The notes under the pieces were generated by a model that saw only the letters and a program-made list of their open reading frames with translations, did not search any database and was not told the DNA's origin. From Hyphomicrobiales bacterium (lineage in GTDB: Bacteria; Pseudomonadota; Alphaproteobacteria; Rhizobiales; Rhizobiaceae), in NCBI GenBank assembly GCA_900465685.1, contig UEGR01000021.1, forward strand, positions 98,302 through 162,301: 64,000 nucleotides of DNA. The letters run 5' to 3'. The stretch's first letter is position 1. Each line of letters starts with the position of its first letter. Both the position numbers and the translations under genes were made by a program. Positions 27,551-38,963 of this stretch are shown in pieces.

Positions 27551-27604
27551 GGTTGCAATATAAAACTTCTTTCGCTACAAGCAAAATGGTTTCATATTAA
27601 AACC
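27551..27604. promoter_or_regulatory. candidate HxlR operator pair
   Basis: GGTTGCAATATAAAAC (27551-27566) and GGTTTCATATTAAAACC (27588-27604) are near copies whose starts are 37 bases apart. The second is itself a GGTTT/AAACC palindrome. They sit in the 95-base gap between the divergent regulator and MFS genes. Confidence 0.6.
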
Positions 27605-27623
27605 AAATTTGCTGGAGTTCATC

Positions 27624-30154
<2,531 letters not shown>

Positions 30155-30257
30155 TTAACTGGGTCTGCGCTTATAAGGATTTCGATCTATATAATCACTT
30201 GCCGACGCATTGTCGCCCTCTCATTATGCGCGTCATCATAAACGAGGACGCCCACCC

Positions 30258-31049
30258 ATGACTGACGCAACTGCCCGCAAAACCGCTATTGTCACTGGCT
30301 CCAATTCCGGAATCGGCCTTGGCATCGCCCATGCATTGGCGGCCGCGGGACACAACGTTGTGATCAACTCCTTCACCGACCGTGACGAAGATCATGCGCT
30401 TGCCCGCATGCTGGGCGAAGAACATGGCGCCAGCGTGGTCTATATCGCAGCCGATATGTCGAAGGGCGACGACTGCCGCAGGCTGGTCACCGACAGCGTC
30501 AAGGCTTTCGGCAGCGCCGATATTCTGGTCAACAATGCAGGTATCCAGCATGTTGCGCCAGTGGAAGAGTTTCCGACCGAGCAATGGGACCGCATTATCG
30601 CGATCAACCTGACCTCGGCCTTCCATACATCCGCTGCCGCCATCCCGCATATGCGCGCGGGCGGCTGGGGACGTATCATCAATATCGCGTCGGCCCACGG
30701 ACTGGTCGCCTCACCGTTCAAGTCGGCCTATGTCGCTGCCAAGCACGGCATTGTGGGCTTTACCAAGACACTGGCGCTGGAACTGGCGACAGCCAAGATC
30801 ACTGCCAATTCCATCTGCCCCGGCTATGTGCTGACACCGCTTGTGGAAGCGCAGATTCCAGACCAGATGAAGGCCCACAACATGGATCGTGAAACGGTGA
30901 TCCGCGAAGTGATGCTCGATAAACAGCCGACGAAGGAATTCGTCACCACCGCACAGATCGGGGCGCTTGCAGCCTTCCTCGCCACGGATGCGGCCGCGCA
31001 GATCAATGGCGCGGCCCTGCCTGTCGAAGGTGGCTGGACCGCGGAATAA
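30258..31049 (+). CDS. bdhA: 3-hydroxybutyrate dehydrogenase, 263 aa
   Basis: Short-chain dehydrogenase. Cofactor motif is TGSNSGIG, NNAG is present, and the catalytic Ser/Tyr/Lys are in NIASAHGLVASPFKSAYVAAKHG. The later GYVLTPLVEAQIPDQ stretch matches D-beta-hydroxybutyrate dehydrogenases, which oxidise (R)-3-hydroxybutyrate to acetoacetate. The ATG at 30258 follows a GAGG site; the frame start at 30210 adds unlike residues. The thiolase in this window handles acetoacetyl-CoA, a connected pool. Confidence 0.92.
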   Translation: MTDATARKTAIVTGSNSGIGLGIAHALAAAGHNVVINSFTDRDEDHALARMLGEEHGASVVYIAADMSKGDDCRRLVTDSVKAFGSADILVNNAGIQHVAPVEEFPTEQWDRIIAINLTSAFHTSAAAIPHMRAGGWGRIINIASAHGLVASPFKSAYVAAKHGIVGFTKTLALELATAKITANSICPGYVLTPLVEAQIPDQMKAHNMDRETVIREVMLDKQPTKEFVTTAQIGALAAFLATDAAAQINGAALPVEGGWTAE

Positions 31050-31069
31050 ACAGGTCTATTCATTTGTTT

Positions 31070-31166
31070 TCACGCATTATCCTACGCATCGAAGCGGGAT
31101 TAGAAATCAGTCCAGTGAACTGATTTCCCCGCGTAGGCGCTACGCACTTTTGCTGGAAATGCTCTA
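31070..31166. repeat. mosaic palindromic repeat, copy B
   Basis: Contains CCTACGC (31081-31087)/GCGTAGG (31131-31137) outer arms and GAAATCAGT (31103-31111)/ACTGATTTC (31119-31127) inner arms, then the shared TTTTGCTGGAAATGCTCTA. Its end supplies the TAG stop of the MFS gene at 31164-31166, read on the minus strand. Confidence 0.75.
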
Positions 31167-32354
31167 GTGCTTCTGGTCGGCGTAGCGAGCGAGACTGGAA
31201 AAGGCCAGCACGACCAGAAGCAGTGCTGGCAGCGCGATAAACACCACGCCGAAGCCGCTATGGCTGGCGACAAAGCCGATCAGCGACGGGGCCACCAGCA
31301 TGCCGGAATAGCCAAGCGTCGTTGCAATCGACAGGCCGACGCTTGGGTTTACGCCCGGCATGTTACCAGCCATCGAAAAGGCGATCGGCACCATGTTGGA
31401 AATGCCGATGCCGCAAATGGCGAAGCCGACCAGCGACACATAAGGATCGGTGGAAAAGCCGACGATCAACATGCCGATAATGGCAATCACCGTGCAGACA
31501 CGCAACGTCCGCACTGCGCCGAAACGGTCGCGCACCAGATCGCCCGCAAAGCGCATTACCGCCATGGAGAAGGAGAAGGCCGCAAAGCCGAAGCCCGCCA
31601 GCGTCACCGACGCGCCCAGATCCTGGCGCATATGATAGGCGCTCCAGTCAATGATTGCCCCTTCCGGCACCATAGAGAAAAGCGCCATCACACCAACCAG
31701 CCAGGGCAGCGGATTGCGTGGCAAGGTCAGCTTCTGCTTCTCGCCGCTCGGGTGATGGAACTTGTCGGCGATAACCGATGGCCACGCGACAGCGATCAGC
31801 CCCGCCGCAACAACGGTCGACACCAGCGCGTGAACAGTCGAGCCGAACTGCGCGATGAGAAAGCCGCCGCTTGCCGCGCCGATAAGCCCGCCAAGGCTCC
31901 AGAAGGCATGACAGGACGACATGATGGCGCGGCGCATGGATTTCTCCACGGCGACCGCATTGGCATTCATCGCCACATCCATCGCAGCCATGGTACCACC
32001 AAAATAGAACATCACGATCACGGCGGTGACGACATTCGGCACCAGAGCAATGATCAGCAGAGCCGGAATGAAGGCGAGCGCGAAAATGCGCACCACAGCA
32101 CCGGAACCGCGCTGCGCCGACAAAGCCCCGGCCACCGGCATCATGGATAGCGAGCCGATGCCGAAGACGAGGATCATCAGTCCCATGCCTGCGCTATCCA
32201 GCCCAAGGCGTGCGGCGAATTCCGGAATTTTCGGCGCCCAGCCGCCGAAAATATAACCGTTTGCCAGAAAGAGCAGCGCAACAGCAATACGCTCTTTGGT
32301 GATCATCGGCGCGCGTGACAGCGCGGTATCTTCCCGTCCGGAAACCTGTTCCAT
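31164..32354 (-). CDS. MFS transporter (YbjJ-like), 396 aa
   Basis: Twelve-helix major facilitator protein: starts near MITKERIAVALLFLANGYIFG, with conserved IPEFAARLGLDSAGMGL and the MAVMRFAGDLVRDRFGA loop between halves. Relatives include YbjJ and fucose-permease-like proteins; the substrate is unknown. GAGGGA precedes the ATG at 32354, 8 bases after the DeoR stop, so the two genes form an operon and the DeoR protein may regulate it. The TAG stop lies in the conserved edge of repeat copy B. Confidence 0.88.
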   Translation of the reverse strand: MEQVSGREDTALSRAPMITKERIAVALLFLANGYIFGGWAPKIPEFAARLGLDSAGMGLMILVFGIGSLSMMPVAGALSAQRGSGAVVRIFALAFIPALLIIALVPNVVTAVIVMFYFGGTMAAMDVAMNANAVAVEKSMRRAIMSSCHAFWSLGGLIGAASGGFLIAQFGSTVHALVSTVVAAGLIAVAWPSVIADKFHHPSGEKQKLTLPRNPLPWLVGVMALFSMVPEGAIIDWSAYHMRQDLGASVTLAGFGFAAFSFSMAVMRFAGDLVRDRFGAVRTLRVCTVIAIIGMLIVGFSTDPYVSLVGFAICGIGISNMVPIAFSMAGNMPGVNPSVGLSIATTLGYSGMLVAPSLIGFVASHSGFGVVFIALPALLLVVLAFSSLARYADQKH

Positions 32355-32361
32355 GTATCCC

Positions 32362-33147
32362 TCAGCCACGGCCTGCTGCCGCGCGTAGTATATTCACGCT
32401 CGCCGCGATAAAGGGCGCGAGCAATTCTTCATCAGCATCCTGTTCAACAGCCATGACGCCGATATCGTCCAGTGAGACGACATCGTGCGCTGCGACAGTG
32501 CCAAGCTTGTCATTGGTGATCGCCAGTACGACAGACCGGCTGCGGCTGGCAATGGTGCGCTTGAACTCGGCATCGTCCAGAAAAAGCGCCGTGACGCCGA
32601 TTTCCGCCGCAACACCGCAGGCGCCCAGCACACAAAGATCGGGACGCAACAGTTCCGCATCACGCAAGGCGCGTGCGCCAACCGCAGCGCTGACACGGCG
32701 ATCAATCGGCCCGCCGATCATGATCAATTCAATATCGGGCGCAGCAAGCAGAATAGTGGCAATCGACGGCGTATTCGTGACAACTGTCAGCGCCTCCCCG
32801 CGTTCCACCATAAGACGCGCCAAAGCCGTATTGACCGAAGAAGCATCCAGAAACACCGTCATGCCCGGCTTAATCAGGCCGAGCAGTACATCCGCCAGCG
32901 CCGCCTTGGCCTCCGTGCGCTCCACGTCGCGCTCAGCCAGCGACAGCGTTGACGGTGCAGCTTTCAGAGCACCGCCGTAAACACGCTTGCATAGCCCCGC
33001 AGCCGCCATTTCGCGCAAGTCGCGCCGGATCGTATCTTCCGACACACCAAAGCTCTCGGCCAGCTCAGCCGCCAGCACGCGGCCCGACTGTTGCAACAGG
33101 TCCTGAATGCGCGCCTGTCTTTCATGAAGCAAAAGCTCCGTCGCCAC
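32362..33147 (-). CDS. DeoR/GlpR family transcriptional regulator, 261 aa
   Basis: N-terminal helix-turn-helix RQARIQDLLQQSGRVLAAEL and VSEDTIRRDLREMAAAG. The C-terminal sugar-phosphate sensor (DeoRC) shows VFLDASSVNTALARLM, VVTNTPSIA and MIGGPIDRR. The start is GTG at 33147 with AGGAGA 6 bases upstream. It is first in an operon with the MFS transporter. Two identical AAACATGCATA sites 20 bases apart lie 20-50 bases upstream, a likely self-operator. The effector is unknown. Confidence 0.92.
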   Translation of the reverse strand: MATELLLHERQARIQDLLQQSGRVLAAELAESFGVSEDTIRRDLREMAAAGLCKRVYGGALKAAPSTLSLAERDVERTEAKAALADVLLGLIKPGMTVFLDASSVNTALARLMVERGEALTVVTNTPSIATILLAAPDIELIMIGGPIDRRVSAAVGARALRDAELLRPDLCVLGACGVAAEIGVTALFLDDAEFKRTIASRSRSVVLAITNDKLGTVAAHDVVSLDDIGVMAVEQDADEELLAPFIAASVNILRAAAGRG

Positions 33148-33167
33148 TTATCTCTCCTAACGCGCAT

Positions 33168-33198
33168 AAACATGCATAAATCGGCACAAACATGCATA
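33168..33198. promoter_or_regulatory. candidate DeoR-family operator (two direct repeats)
   Basis: AAACATGCATA occurs at 33168-33178 and 33188-33198, exactly 20 bases (two helical turns) apart, just upstream of the DeoR-MFS operon. Confidence 0.6.
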
Positions 33199-33228
33199 TC
33201 AGAATTTGCGCGTACTGCAAGCGCAAAC

Positions 33229-33260
33229 AAATGCCGCGCCTTTTAAGGGGCGCGGCATTT
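33229..33260. terminator. hairpin terminator-like structure downstream of pyc
   Basis: Perfect 12-bp arms AAATGCCGCGCC (33229-33240) and GGCGCGGCATTT (33249-33260), loop TTTTAAGG. T-tracts are short on either side. Confidence 0.7.
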
Positions 33261-33296
33261 TCAATATTGGTGGTCAGAGGAATAGGCTTCTCTTTC

Positions 33297-33391
33297 CCTC
33301 ATCCTGAGGAGCCGTTGAAAACGGCGTCTCGAAGGGCGAGGGAAACGCACAGCGCCTGCCCTCGTCCTTCGACAAGCTCAGGATGAGGGGG
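33297..33391. repeat. large palindromic intergenic repeat
   Basis: Outer arms CCCTCATCCTGAGGAG and CTCAGGATGAGGG, with nested TCGAAGG/CCTTCGA and CGAGG/CCTCG arms. This pattern is common as a dispersed intergenic element in Rhizobiales (known). It lies 50 bases beyond the pyc stop. I saw no second copy in the window. Confidence 0.75.
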
Positions 33392-33442
33392 AAGCGTGGT
33401 GCACATGGAGCTTGAAATCATCCGGCTCGGGCTGAACGCAAA

Positions 33443-36400
33443 CTATTCCGAATACACAATCAGCAGGTCCTTCGCGTCGATCTGCTCGCCAGGCCGTACC
33501 AGCACTTCGGCAATCACACCGTCGCGCTCGGCATGAATGGCCGTTTCCATCTTCATGGCCTCGATGGAGAGCAGCACATCGCCCTGCGAAACCTTCTGGC
33601 CACTGGCGACGGCAACCGTCGAGATGACACCCGGCATCGGCGCGCCGACCTGATTGTCATTGCCAGTTTCCACCTTGCGACGGACACCGCCAGAGGCGCC
33701 CTTAGCGCGGTTCGGCACCTTGATGCGGCGCGGCTGACCGTTCAGCTCGAAGAACACGGTGACCATGCCCTTTTCGTCGGTCTCGCTCATCGCCTGATTG
33801 ACGATCACTAGCGTCTTGCCGCGCTCCAGATCGACAAAGACTTCTTCCTCCGGCTTGAGGCCGTAGAAATAAACCGGCGTCGGCAGAACACTTGTCGGAC
33901 CGTAGGTTTCCTGCGCGGCAGCGAAATCCGTGAAGACTTTCGGATACATCAACGCCGAAGCGAACTCCTGATCGTCGATCTTGCGACCCACGGTTTCCTC
34001 AAACCCGTTACGCTCCGCATCGAGATCGGCGGCAGGCAGCAGCGAGCCGGGACGCACAGTGAACGGCTTTTCGCCCTTCAGCACTTTCTTCTGAAGCGCT
34101 GCCGGCCAGCCCGAAGGCGGCTGTCCAAGATCGCCGCGCATCATCGACACCACGGAATCCGGGAAGGCTATATCCTTGTCCGGATTCTCGACATCGCTGA
34201 CATCCAGATCCTGGCTGACCATCATCAGCGCCATATCGCCCACCACCTTGGAGGACGGCGTGACCTTAACGATATCGCCAAACATGCGGTTCACATCGGC
34301 ATAGGCCTGCGCCACTTCATGCCAGCGGGTTTCAAGCCCGAGCGAACGCGCCTGTTCCTTGAGATTGGTGAACTGGCCGCCCGGCATTTCGTGCAGATAG
34401 ACTTCCGAAGCCGGTCCCTTGAGGTCACTTTCAAAGCCCGCATATTGATTGCGCACGGCTTCCCAATAGAACGAAATGCGGCGGATCGATTCCGGATCGA
34501 GACCCGGATCACGCTCGGCACCGTGCAGTGCTTCCACGATGGAGCCAAGGCAAGGCTGCGATGTGTTGCCGGACAAGGCATCCATGGCCGCATCGACCAC
34601 ATCGACACCCGCATCCACCGCCGCCAGCACCGTCGCAGCGGAAATGCCGGAGGTGTCATGGGTGTGGAAATGGATCGGCAGATCGGTTTCCTCACGCAGC
34701 GCCTTGAACAGCACCCGCGCCGCAGCAGGCTTCAACAGGCCAGCCATATCCTTGACGGCGATGATATGCGCGCCCGCCTTTTCAACCTCTTTCGCCAGAT
34801 TGACGTAATATTTGAGGTCATATTTGGCGCGTTCCGGGTTCAGAATATCGCCGGTGTAGCAGATCGCCGCTTCACAGAGCTTGTTTTCCTCCAGCACCGC
34901 ATCCATCGAGACGCGCATGTTCTCAACCCAGTTGAGGCTGTCGAACACGCGGAACAGATCGATGCCGCCACGCGCGGCTTCCCGCACGAAATACTTCACC
35001 ACATTGTCCGGATAGGACTTGTAGCCTACGCCATTGGCGCCACGCAGCAGCATTTGCAGAAGCAGGTTCGGCGCACCTTCGCGCACTTGCGCCAGACGTT
35101 CCCAAGGATCTTCCGTCAGGAAGCGCATCGACACGTCGAAGGTCGCCCCGCCCCAGCATTCCAGCGAGAACAGGTTCGGCAGCGCCTGCGCATAGGTGTT
35201 GGCAATGCGCGCAATATCATAGGTGCGTACACGCGTGGCCAGCAGCGACTGATGCCCGTCGCGCATCGTCGTATCGGTGACGAGAACGCGCTTTTCGTTG
35301 CGCACCCATTCGGCAAACTTCTTCGGTCCGAGACTGTCCAGAAGCTGCTTGGTTCCATCCGCAACCGGCGTGTCACCAAACCACGGCACGCGCGGCTTTG
35401 CAGCATCCTTAGCCGGCTTCGCACGCCCCTTGGTTTCAGGATGACCGTTGACGGTCACATCGGCAATATAGGTCAGAAGCTTGGTGGCACGGTCCTGACG
35501 CTTTACCTGCTCGAACAGTTCCGGCGTCGTATCAATGAAGCGGGTCGTATAATCATTCGACAGGAACTTCGGATGATTGATGATCGCTTCAAGGAAGGTG
35601 AGATTCGTCGCCACACCGCGAATACGGAATTCACGCAGCGCACGATCCATGCGGCGAATGGCTTCCAGCGGCGTCGCGCCAGAAGCCGTGACCTTCACCA
35701 GCAGCGGATCGTAATAGCGCGTGATGAACGCGCCCGAATAGGCCGTGCCGCCATCAAGGCGGATGCCGAAGCCCGACGCCGAACGGTAAGCCTGAATGCG
35801 CCCGTAATCGGGGATGAAATTCTGTTCCGGATCTTCCGTCGTGATACGGCACTGGAGGGCATGGCCGTTGAGACGAATATCTTCCTGACGCGGTACGCCT
35901 GATTCTGGCGTGCCGATGGCAAAACCTTCCAGAATATGGATCTGCGCCTTGACGATATCGATGCCAGTCACCTGCTCGGTGACGGTATGCTCAACCTGAA
36001 TGCGCGGATTGACCTCGATGAAATAGAACTTGCCGCTATCGGCATCCATCAGGAATTCCACCGTGCCCGCGCCGATATAATCGGTCGCATGCGCGATCTT
36101 CAGGCCGTAATCTGCCAGTTCCTGACGCTGCGCGTCGTTGAGATAAGGGGCTGGCGCGCGCTCCACGACTTTCTGGTTGCGCCGCTGGATGGAACAGTCG
36201 CGCTCGAAAAGATGCACGGCATTGCCATGCGTATCGCCCAGAATCTGCACCTCGACATGGCGGGCGCGTTCAATGAGCTTTTCGAGATAGACCTCATCCT
36301 TACCGAAAGCCGCCTTGGCTTCGCGCTTGGCTTCCGTGACCTCGCGGGCAATATCGGCTTCGGAGCGAATGGCGCGCATGCCGCGACCGCCGCCGCCCCA

Positions 36401-36904
36401 GCTTGCCTTGAGCATGACCGGGTAGCTGACCTGCGCTGCAAGCTTCTTGACCTCTTCCATATCGTCCGGCAGCGGATCAGTGGCTGGCACCACCGGAACG
36501 CCAATTTCGATGGCCAGATTGCGCGCAGCAACCTTGTTGCCAAGACGGCGCATGGTTTCCGGCTTCGGTCCGATGAAGATGATGCCGTTTTCGGCACAGG
36601 CTTCGGCGAATTCCGGGCTTTCCGACAGAAGGCCATAGCCCGGATGAATGGCGTCTGCGCCCGAAAGCTTGGCGACGCGGATGATCTCATCGATCGACAG
36701 ATAGCTTTCGATGGGCCCCAGATCGCGAGGCAGATGCGGCCCGCGCCCGACCTGATAGCTCTCGTCCGCTTTAAAGCGATGCAGGGAAAGTTTGTCCTCC
36801 TCAGCCCATATGGCCACCGTTTTGAGCCCCAGCTCGTTGGCGGCGCGGAATACGCGAATTGCGATTTCGGATCGATTGGCGACCAGAATTTTCCTGATAG
36901 GCAA
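33443..36904 (-). CDS. pyc: pyruvate carboxylase, 1153 aa
   Basis: Biotin enzyme making oxaloacetate from pyruvate and bicarbonate. Domains in order: biotin carboxylase (about 1-460, with ILVANRSEIAIRVFRAANEL and the ATP-grasp GGGGRGMR), carboxyltransferase (about 540-830, VLVTDTTMRDGHQSLLATR), a linking/allosteric segment, and the biotinyl domain near the end (SIEAMKMETAI, the lysine that carries biotin). Length is that of the single-chain homotetramer type. The 3' side has a palindromic repeat and a hairpin. With pyk in the same window it connects lower glycolysis to anaplerosis. Confidence 0.97.
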   Translation of the reverse strand: MPIRKILVANRSEIAIRVFRAANELGLKTVAIWAEEDKLSLHRFKADESYQVGRGPHLPRDLGPIESYLSIDEIIRVAKLSGADAIHPGYGLLSESPEFAEACAENGIIFIGPKPETMRRLGNKVAARNLAIEIGVPVVPATDPLPDDMEEVKKLAAQVSYPVMLKASWGGGGRGMRAIRSEADIAREVTEAKREAKAAFGKDEVYLEKLIERARHVEVQILGDTHGNAVHLFERDCSIQRRNQKVVERAPAPYLNDAQRQELADYGLKIAHATDYIGAGTVEFLMDADSGKFYFIEVNPRIQVEHTVTEQVTGIDIVKAQIHILEGFAIGTPESGVPRQEDIRLNGHALQCRITTEDPEQNFIPDYGRIQAYRSASGFGIRLDGGTAYSGAFITRYYDPLLVKVTASGATPLEAIRRMDRALREFRIRGVATNLTFLEAIINHPKFLSNDYTTRFIDTTPELFEQVKRQDRATKLLTYIADVTVNGHPETKGRAKPAKDAAKPRVPWFGDTPVADGTKQLLDSLGPKKFAEWVRNEKRVLVTDTTMRDGHQSLLATRVRTYDIARIANTYAQALPNLFSLECWGGATFDVSMRFLTEDPWERLAQVREGAPNLLLQMLLRGANGVGYKSYPDNVVKYFVREAARGGIDLFRVFDSLNWVENMRVSMDAVLEENKLCEAAICYTGDILNPERAKYDLKYYVNLAKEVEKAGAHIIAVKDMAGLLKPAAARVLFKALREETDLPIHFHTHDTSGISAATVLAAVDAGVDVVDAAMDALSGNTSQPCLGSIVEALHGAERDPGLDPESIRRISFYWEAVRNQYAGFESDLKGPASEVYLHEMPGGQFTNLKEQARSLGLETRWHEVAQAYADVNRMFGDIVKVTPSSKVVGDMALMMVSQDLDVSDVENPDKDIAFPDSVVSMMRGDLGQPPSGWPAALQKKVLKGEKPFTVRPGSLLPAADLDAERNGFEETVGRKIDDQEFASALMYPKVFTDFAAAQETYGPTSVLPTPVYFYGLKPEEEVFVDLERGKTLVIVNQAMSETDEKGMVTVFFELNGQPRRIKVPNRAKGASGGVRRKVETGNDNQVGAPMPGVISTVAVASGQKVSQGDVLLSIEAMKMETAIHAERDGVIAEVLVRPGEQIDAKDLLIVYSE

Positions 36905-36997
36905 GGCAGATCTCCCTTACTGCAATGACGAAGGCGCCATTGCTTACCTTGCAATATGATCAAGCGCAAACAAACTGTGCAACCACCAATTAAAAAC

Positions 36998-37026
36998 AGA
37001 ATGCCCGACCAAAAGCCGGGCATTCT
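36998..37026 (-). terminator. intrinsic terminator downstream of the first LivK-type gene
   Basis: AGAATGCCCG/CGGGCATTCT arms. Read on the minus strand it is followed by GTTTTTAATT. It lies beyond repeat copy C after the 37202 stop. Confidence 0.8.
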
Positions 37027-37103
37027 GATTAATTTTATAGCAATTTATGCCAATATATCAGGCACAAGAGAGGTTCCTACTGTGAAGCAATCATCAGAAC
37101 TAC

Positions 37104-37201
37104 TCTATGCATTATCCAACGCATCGAAGCGGGATCAGAAATCAGTCCAGTGAACTGATTTCCTCGCGTAGACGCTTCGCAGTTTTGCTGGAAATGCTCC
37201 A
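37104..37201. repeat. mosaic palindromic repeat, copy C
   Basis: Nearly the same as copy B: GCATCGAAGCGGGATCAG, the GAAATCAGT/ACTGATTTC stem, CGCGTAGACGCTTCGCAG and TTTTGCTGGAAATGCTCCA. It abuts the stop codon of the adjacent binding-protein gene (37202-37204). Confidence 0.75.
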
Positions 37202-38317
37202 TTACTTCTGGAAGTAGTTATACTTGCCGTCTTCACCCTTGCGCCACTCGAACATGACATAAGGCGAAAGGCTCGGATCGCCCTTCTTGTCGAAGGAGAT
37301 TTCACCCAGAACAGTCTTGAACGGACCCTTGTCCTTCATTGCGGTTGCAACTTCCTGCGGATCGTTGCTGCCAGCTGCATTGGCGGCGCTGACAAGCGAC
37401 TGCACACCGGCATAGGCGTAGAAGGTGTAAGCTTCCGGCTCAAAACCCTTGTCGCGGAACGCCTTGATGAGTTCAGCGTTCGACTTGTCGTCGCGCGGGT
37501 CCGGTCCGAAGGTGTTCATGACACCAGCCACTGCATCGCCGGCGATCGAAGCCAGTTCGTTGGAAACGATACCATCACCCGAAATGAACTGCGCCTTGAG
37601 GCCCTGATCGGCCATCTGACGGATCAAAAGACCGGCTTCAGGGTGCATACCGCCCCAATAGACAGCGGTAATGCCTGCAGCCTTCATCTTGGAAATCAGC
37701 GCCGAGAAATCCTTGTCGCCCTGGTTCACGCCTTCATAAAGCGTTTCCTTCATGCCGTTCTCGTTGAGCGACTTCTTGGTCTCATCGGCGAGGCCCTGAC
37801 CATAAGGCGTCTTATCATGCAGGATGGCAACCTTGCCGTCCTTGTAATGGTCGGCCATGTACTTGCCGGCAACGATACCCTGCTGGTCATCACGACGGCA
37901 GGTGCGGAAGGTGTTCCACAGTTCACGCTCGGTGAAGGTCGGGTTGGTGGTGCCCGGTGCGATCATCAACACGCCGTTTTCGGCATAGATGTCTGAAGTC
38001 GGAATGCTGACGCCGGAATTGAAGTGACCGATGACAAACTGAACGCCATCGCCAACGAACTTGTTGGCAACCGAAATGCCCTGCTTCGGGTCGGCGGCAT
38101 CATCGCCATAAACGATGCTGATCTTTTCGCCATTCATGCCACCCTTGGCATTAGCTTCTGCGACAGCGGCTTCAACGCCGCGCTTGATCTGTTCGCCAAA
38201 GGCTGCCTGGCTGCCTGTCAGAGGCGCGCCAACACCGACCATCACATCGGCAAAGGCTGCGCCGCCAAAAGCGACCAGAGCCGAAAGGCAAACTCCGCAG
38301 AACAAAGACTTTTTCAT
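37202..38317 (-). CDS. branched-chain amino acid ABC transporter substrate-binding protein (copy 1), 371 aa
   Basis: Periplasmic LivJ/LivK-type binding protein. Signal peptide [20 protein letters not shown], cleaved near AFA-D, then [20 protein letters not shown], and [20 protein letters not shown] with the ligand-contacting segment. GGGAG precedes the ATG at 38317. It is a close paralogue of the gene at 38964-40082, and both stand downstream of livFGMH on the same strand. It probably arose by tandem duplication; ligands may differ within the aliphatic amino acid range. Confidence 0.92.
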   Translation of the reverse strand: MKKSLFCGVCLSALVAFGGAAFADVMVGVGAPLTGSQAAFGEQIKRGVEAAVAEANAKGGMNGEKISIVYGDDAADPKQGISVANKFVGDGVQFVIGHFNSGVSIPTSDIYAENGVLMIAPGTTNPTFTERELWNTFRTCRRDDQQGIVAGKYMADHYKDGKVAILHDKTPYGQGLADETKKSLNENGMKETLYEGVNQGDKDFSALISKMKAAGITAVYWGGMHPEAGLLIRQMADQGLKAQFISGDGIVSNELASIAGDAVAGVMNTFGPDPRDDKSNAELIKAFRDKGFEPEAYTFYAYAGVQSLVSAANAAGSNDPQEVATAMKDKGPFKTVLGEISFDKKGDPSLSPYVMFEWRKGEDGKYNYFQK

Positions 38318-38367
38318 TTCGATTACTCCCACTTCAAACGCATCCAGTGAAAACCAAGCCACTGGCA

Positions 38368-38438
38368 CCGCTCTGTCTCATTGTTATCGCGCATTATCCG
38401 ACGCAATACCGCTGCGCAGTTTTGCTGGAAATGCTCCA
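38368..38438. repeat. mosaic palindromic repeat, copy D
   Basis: ACCGCTCT start, GCATTATCCGACGCAATACC, GCTGCGCAG and TTTTGCTGGAAATGCTCCA. It matches copy A in module order but lacks the closing half of the TAGAGCGG stem, and it lacks the GAAATCAGT hairpin of copies B and C. Confidence 0.7.
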
Positions 38439-38904
38439 GGCACCCTGCCGCCAGACAACAATCCCGGCGACCAAATGCGAATTAGAATGCGCACCCCCGG
38501 CAGGAATCGCAGCAGACGCTGCAAACCGCATGAGAAAACCGATATTCCATATGCCCGTTGCCGGACGCAGTTTGGGGGAAATAAAACACCTCCGCCCGAA
38601 TGACCGGCCTCCTCCCCAGAAGGCGAGATTAAACGTAGAGAATCACGCTACGCAAAATCACATAGACAGGTAAATTCGCATAGCCATAAAAGTAAAGCAT
38701 AGAAATCAACTACTTTCGGCGTTTTCCGCATGAGTTTATGCGGCTGCGGCGGCCTCCGCAAAATCGCCCCCGCCACAACCGACGCAACCCATTGTTTTAA
38801 ATAAATATTCCATTCTCCAGTCCGCACATGCCTATCAACGCAATGCGGTATCACTCATCAATAAGAGTCAGCTACTTTTTACAAACCTATATTAGATGGC
38901 AGAA

Positions 38905-38938
38905 AGCAAAAATGCCCGGCACGATGGCCGGGCATTTT
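38905..38938 (-). terminator. intrinsic terminator of the second LivK-type gene
   Basis: AAATGCCCGGC/GCCGGGCATTT arms, loop ACGATG. Read on the minus strand it is followed by TTTGC and lies 26 bases after the stop at 38964. Confidence 0.85.
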
Positions 38939-38963
38939 CCAATTACGCAATAATGCTGCGTTA

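Larger units (their letters stand above)
38318..38963. other. 646-base intergenic region between the two LivK-type genes
   Basis: Contains repeat copy D (38368-38438), a small CCGCAT/ATGCGG hairpin (38726-38743) and the terminator at 38905-38938 that belongs to the second binding-protein gene. An AT-rich part (about 38640-38900) could hold the promoter of copy 1. The open frames here lack ribosome-binding sites and family features. Confidence 0.5.

Noticed and set aside
31167-32150. 327-codon plus-strand frame opposite the MFS gene
   Set aside because: Composition dominated by His/Arg/Gln, typical of an antisense of a membrane protein gene.
38648-38854. 68-codon minus-strand frame between the LivK genes
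   Set aside because: No ribosome-binding site and an odd composition; the region is better explained as promoter/spacer.
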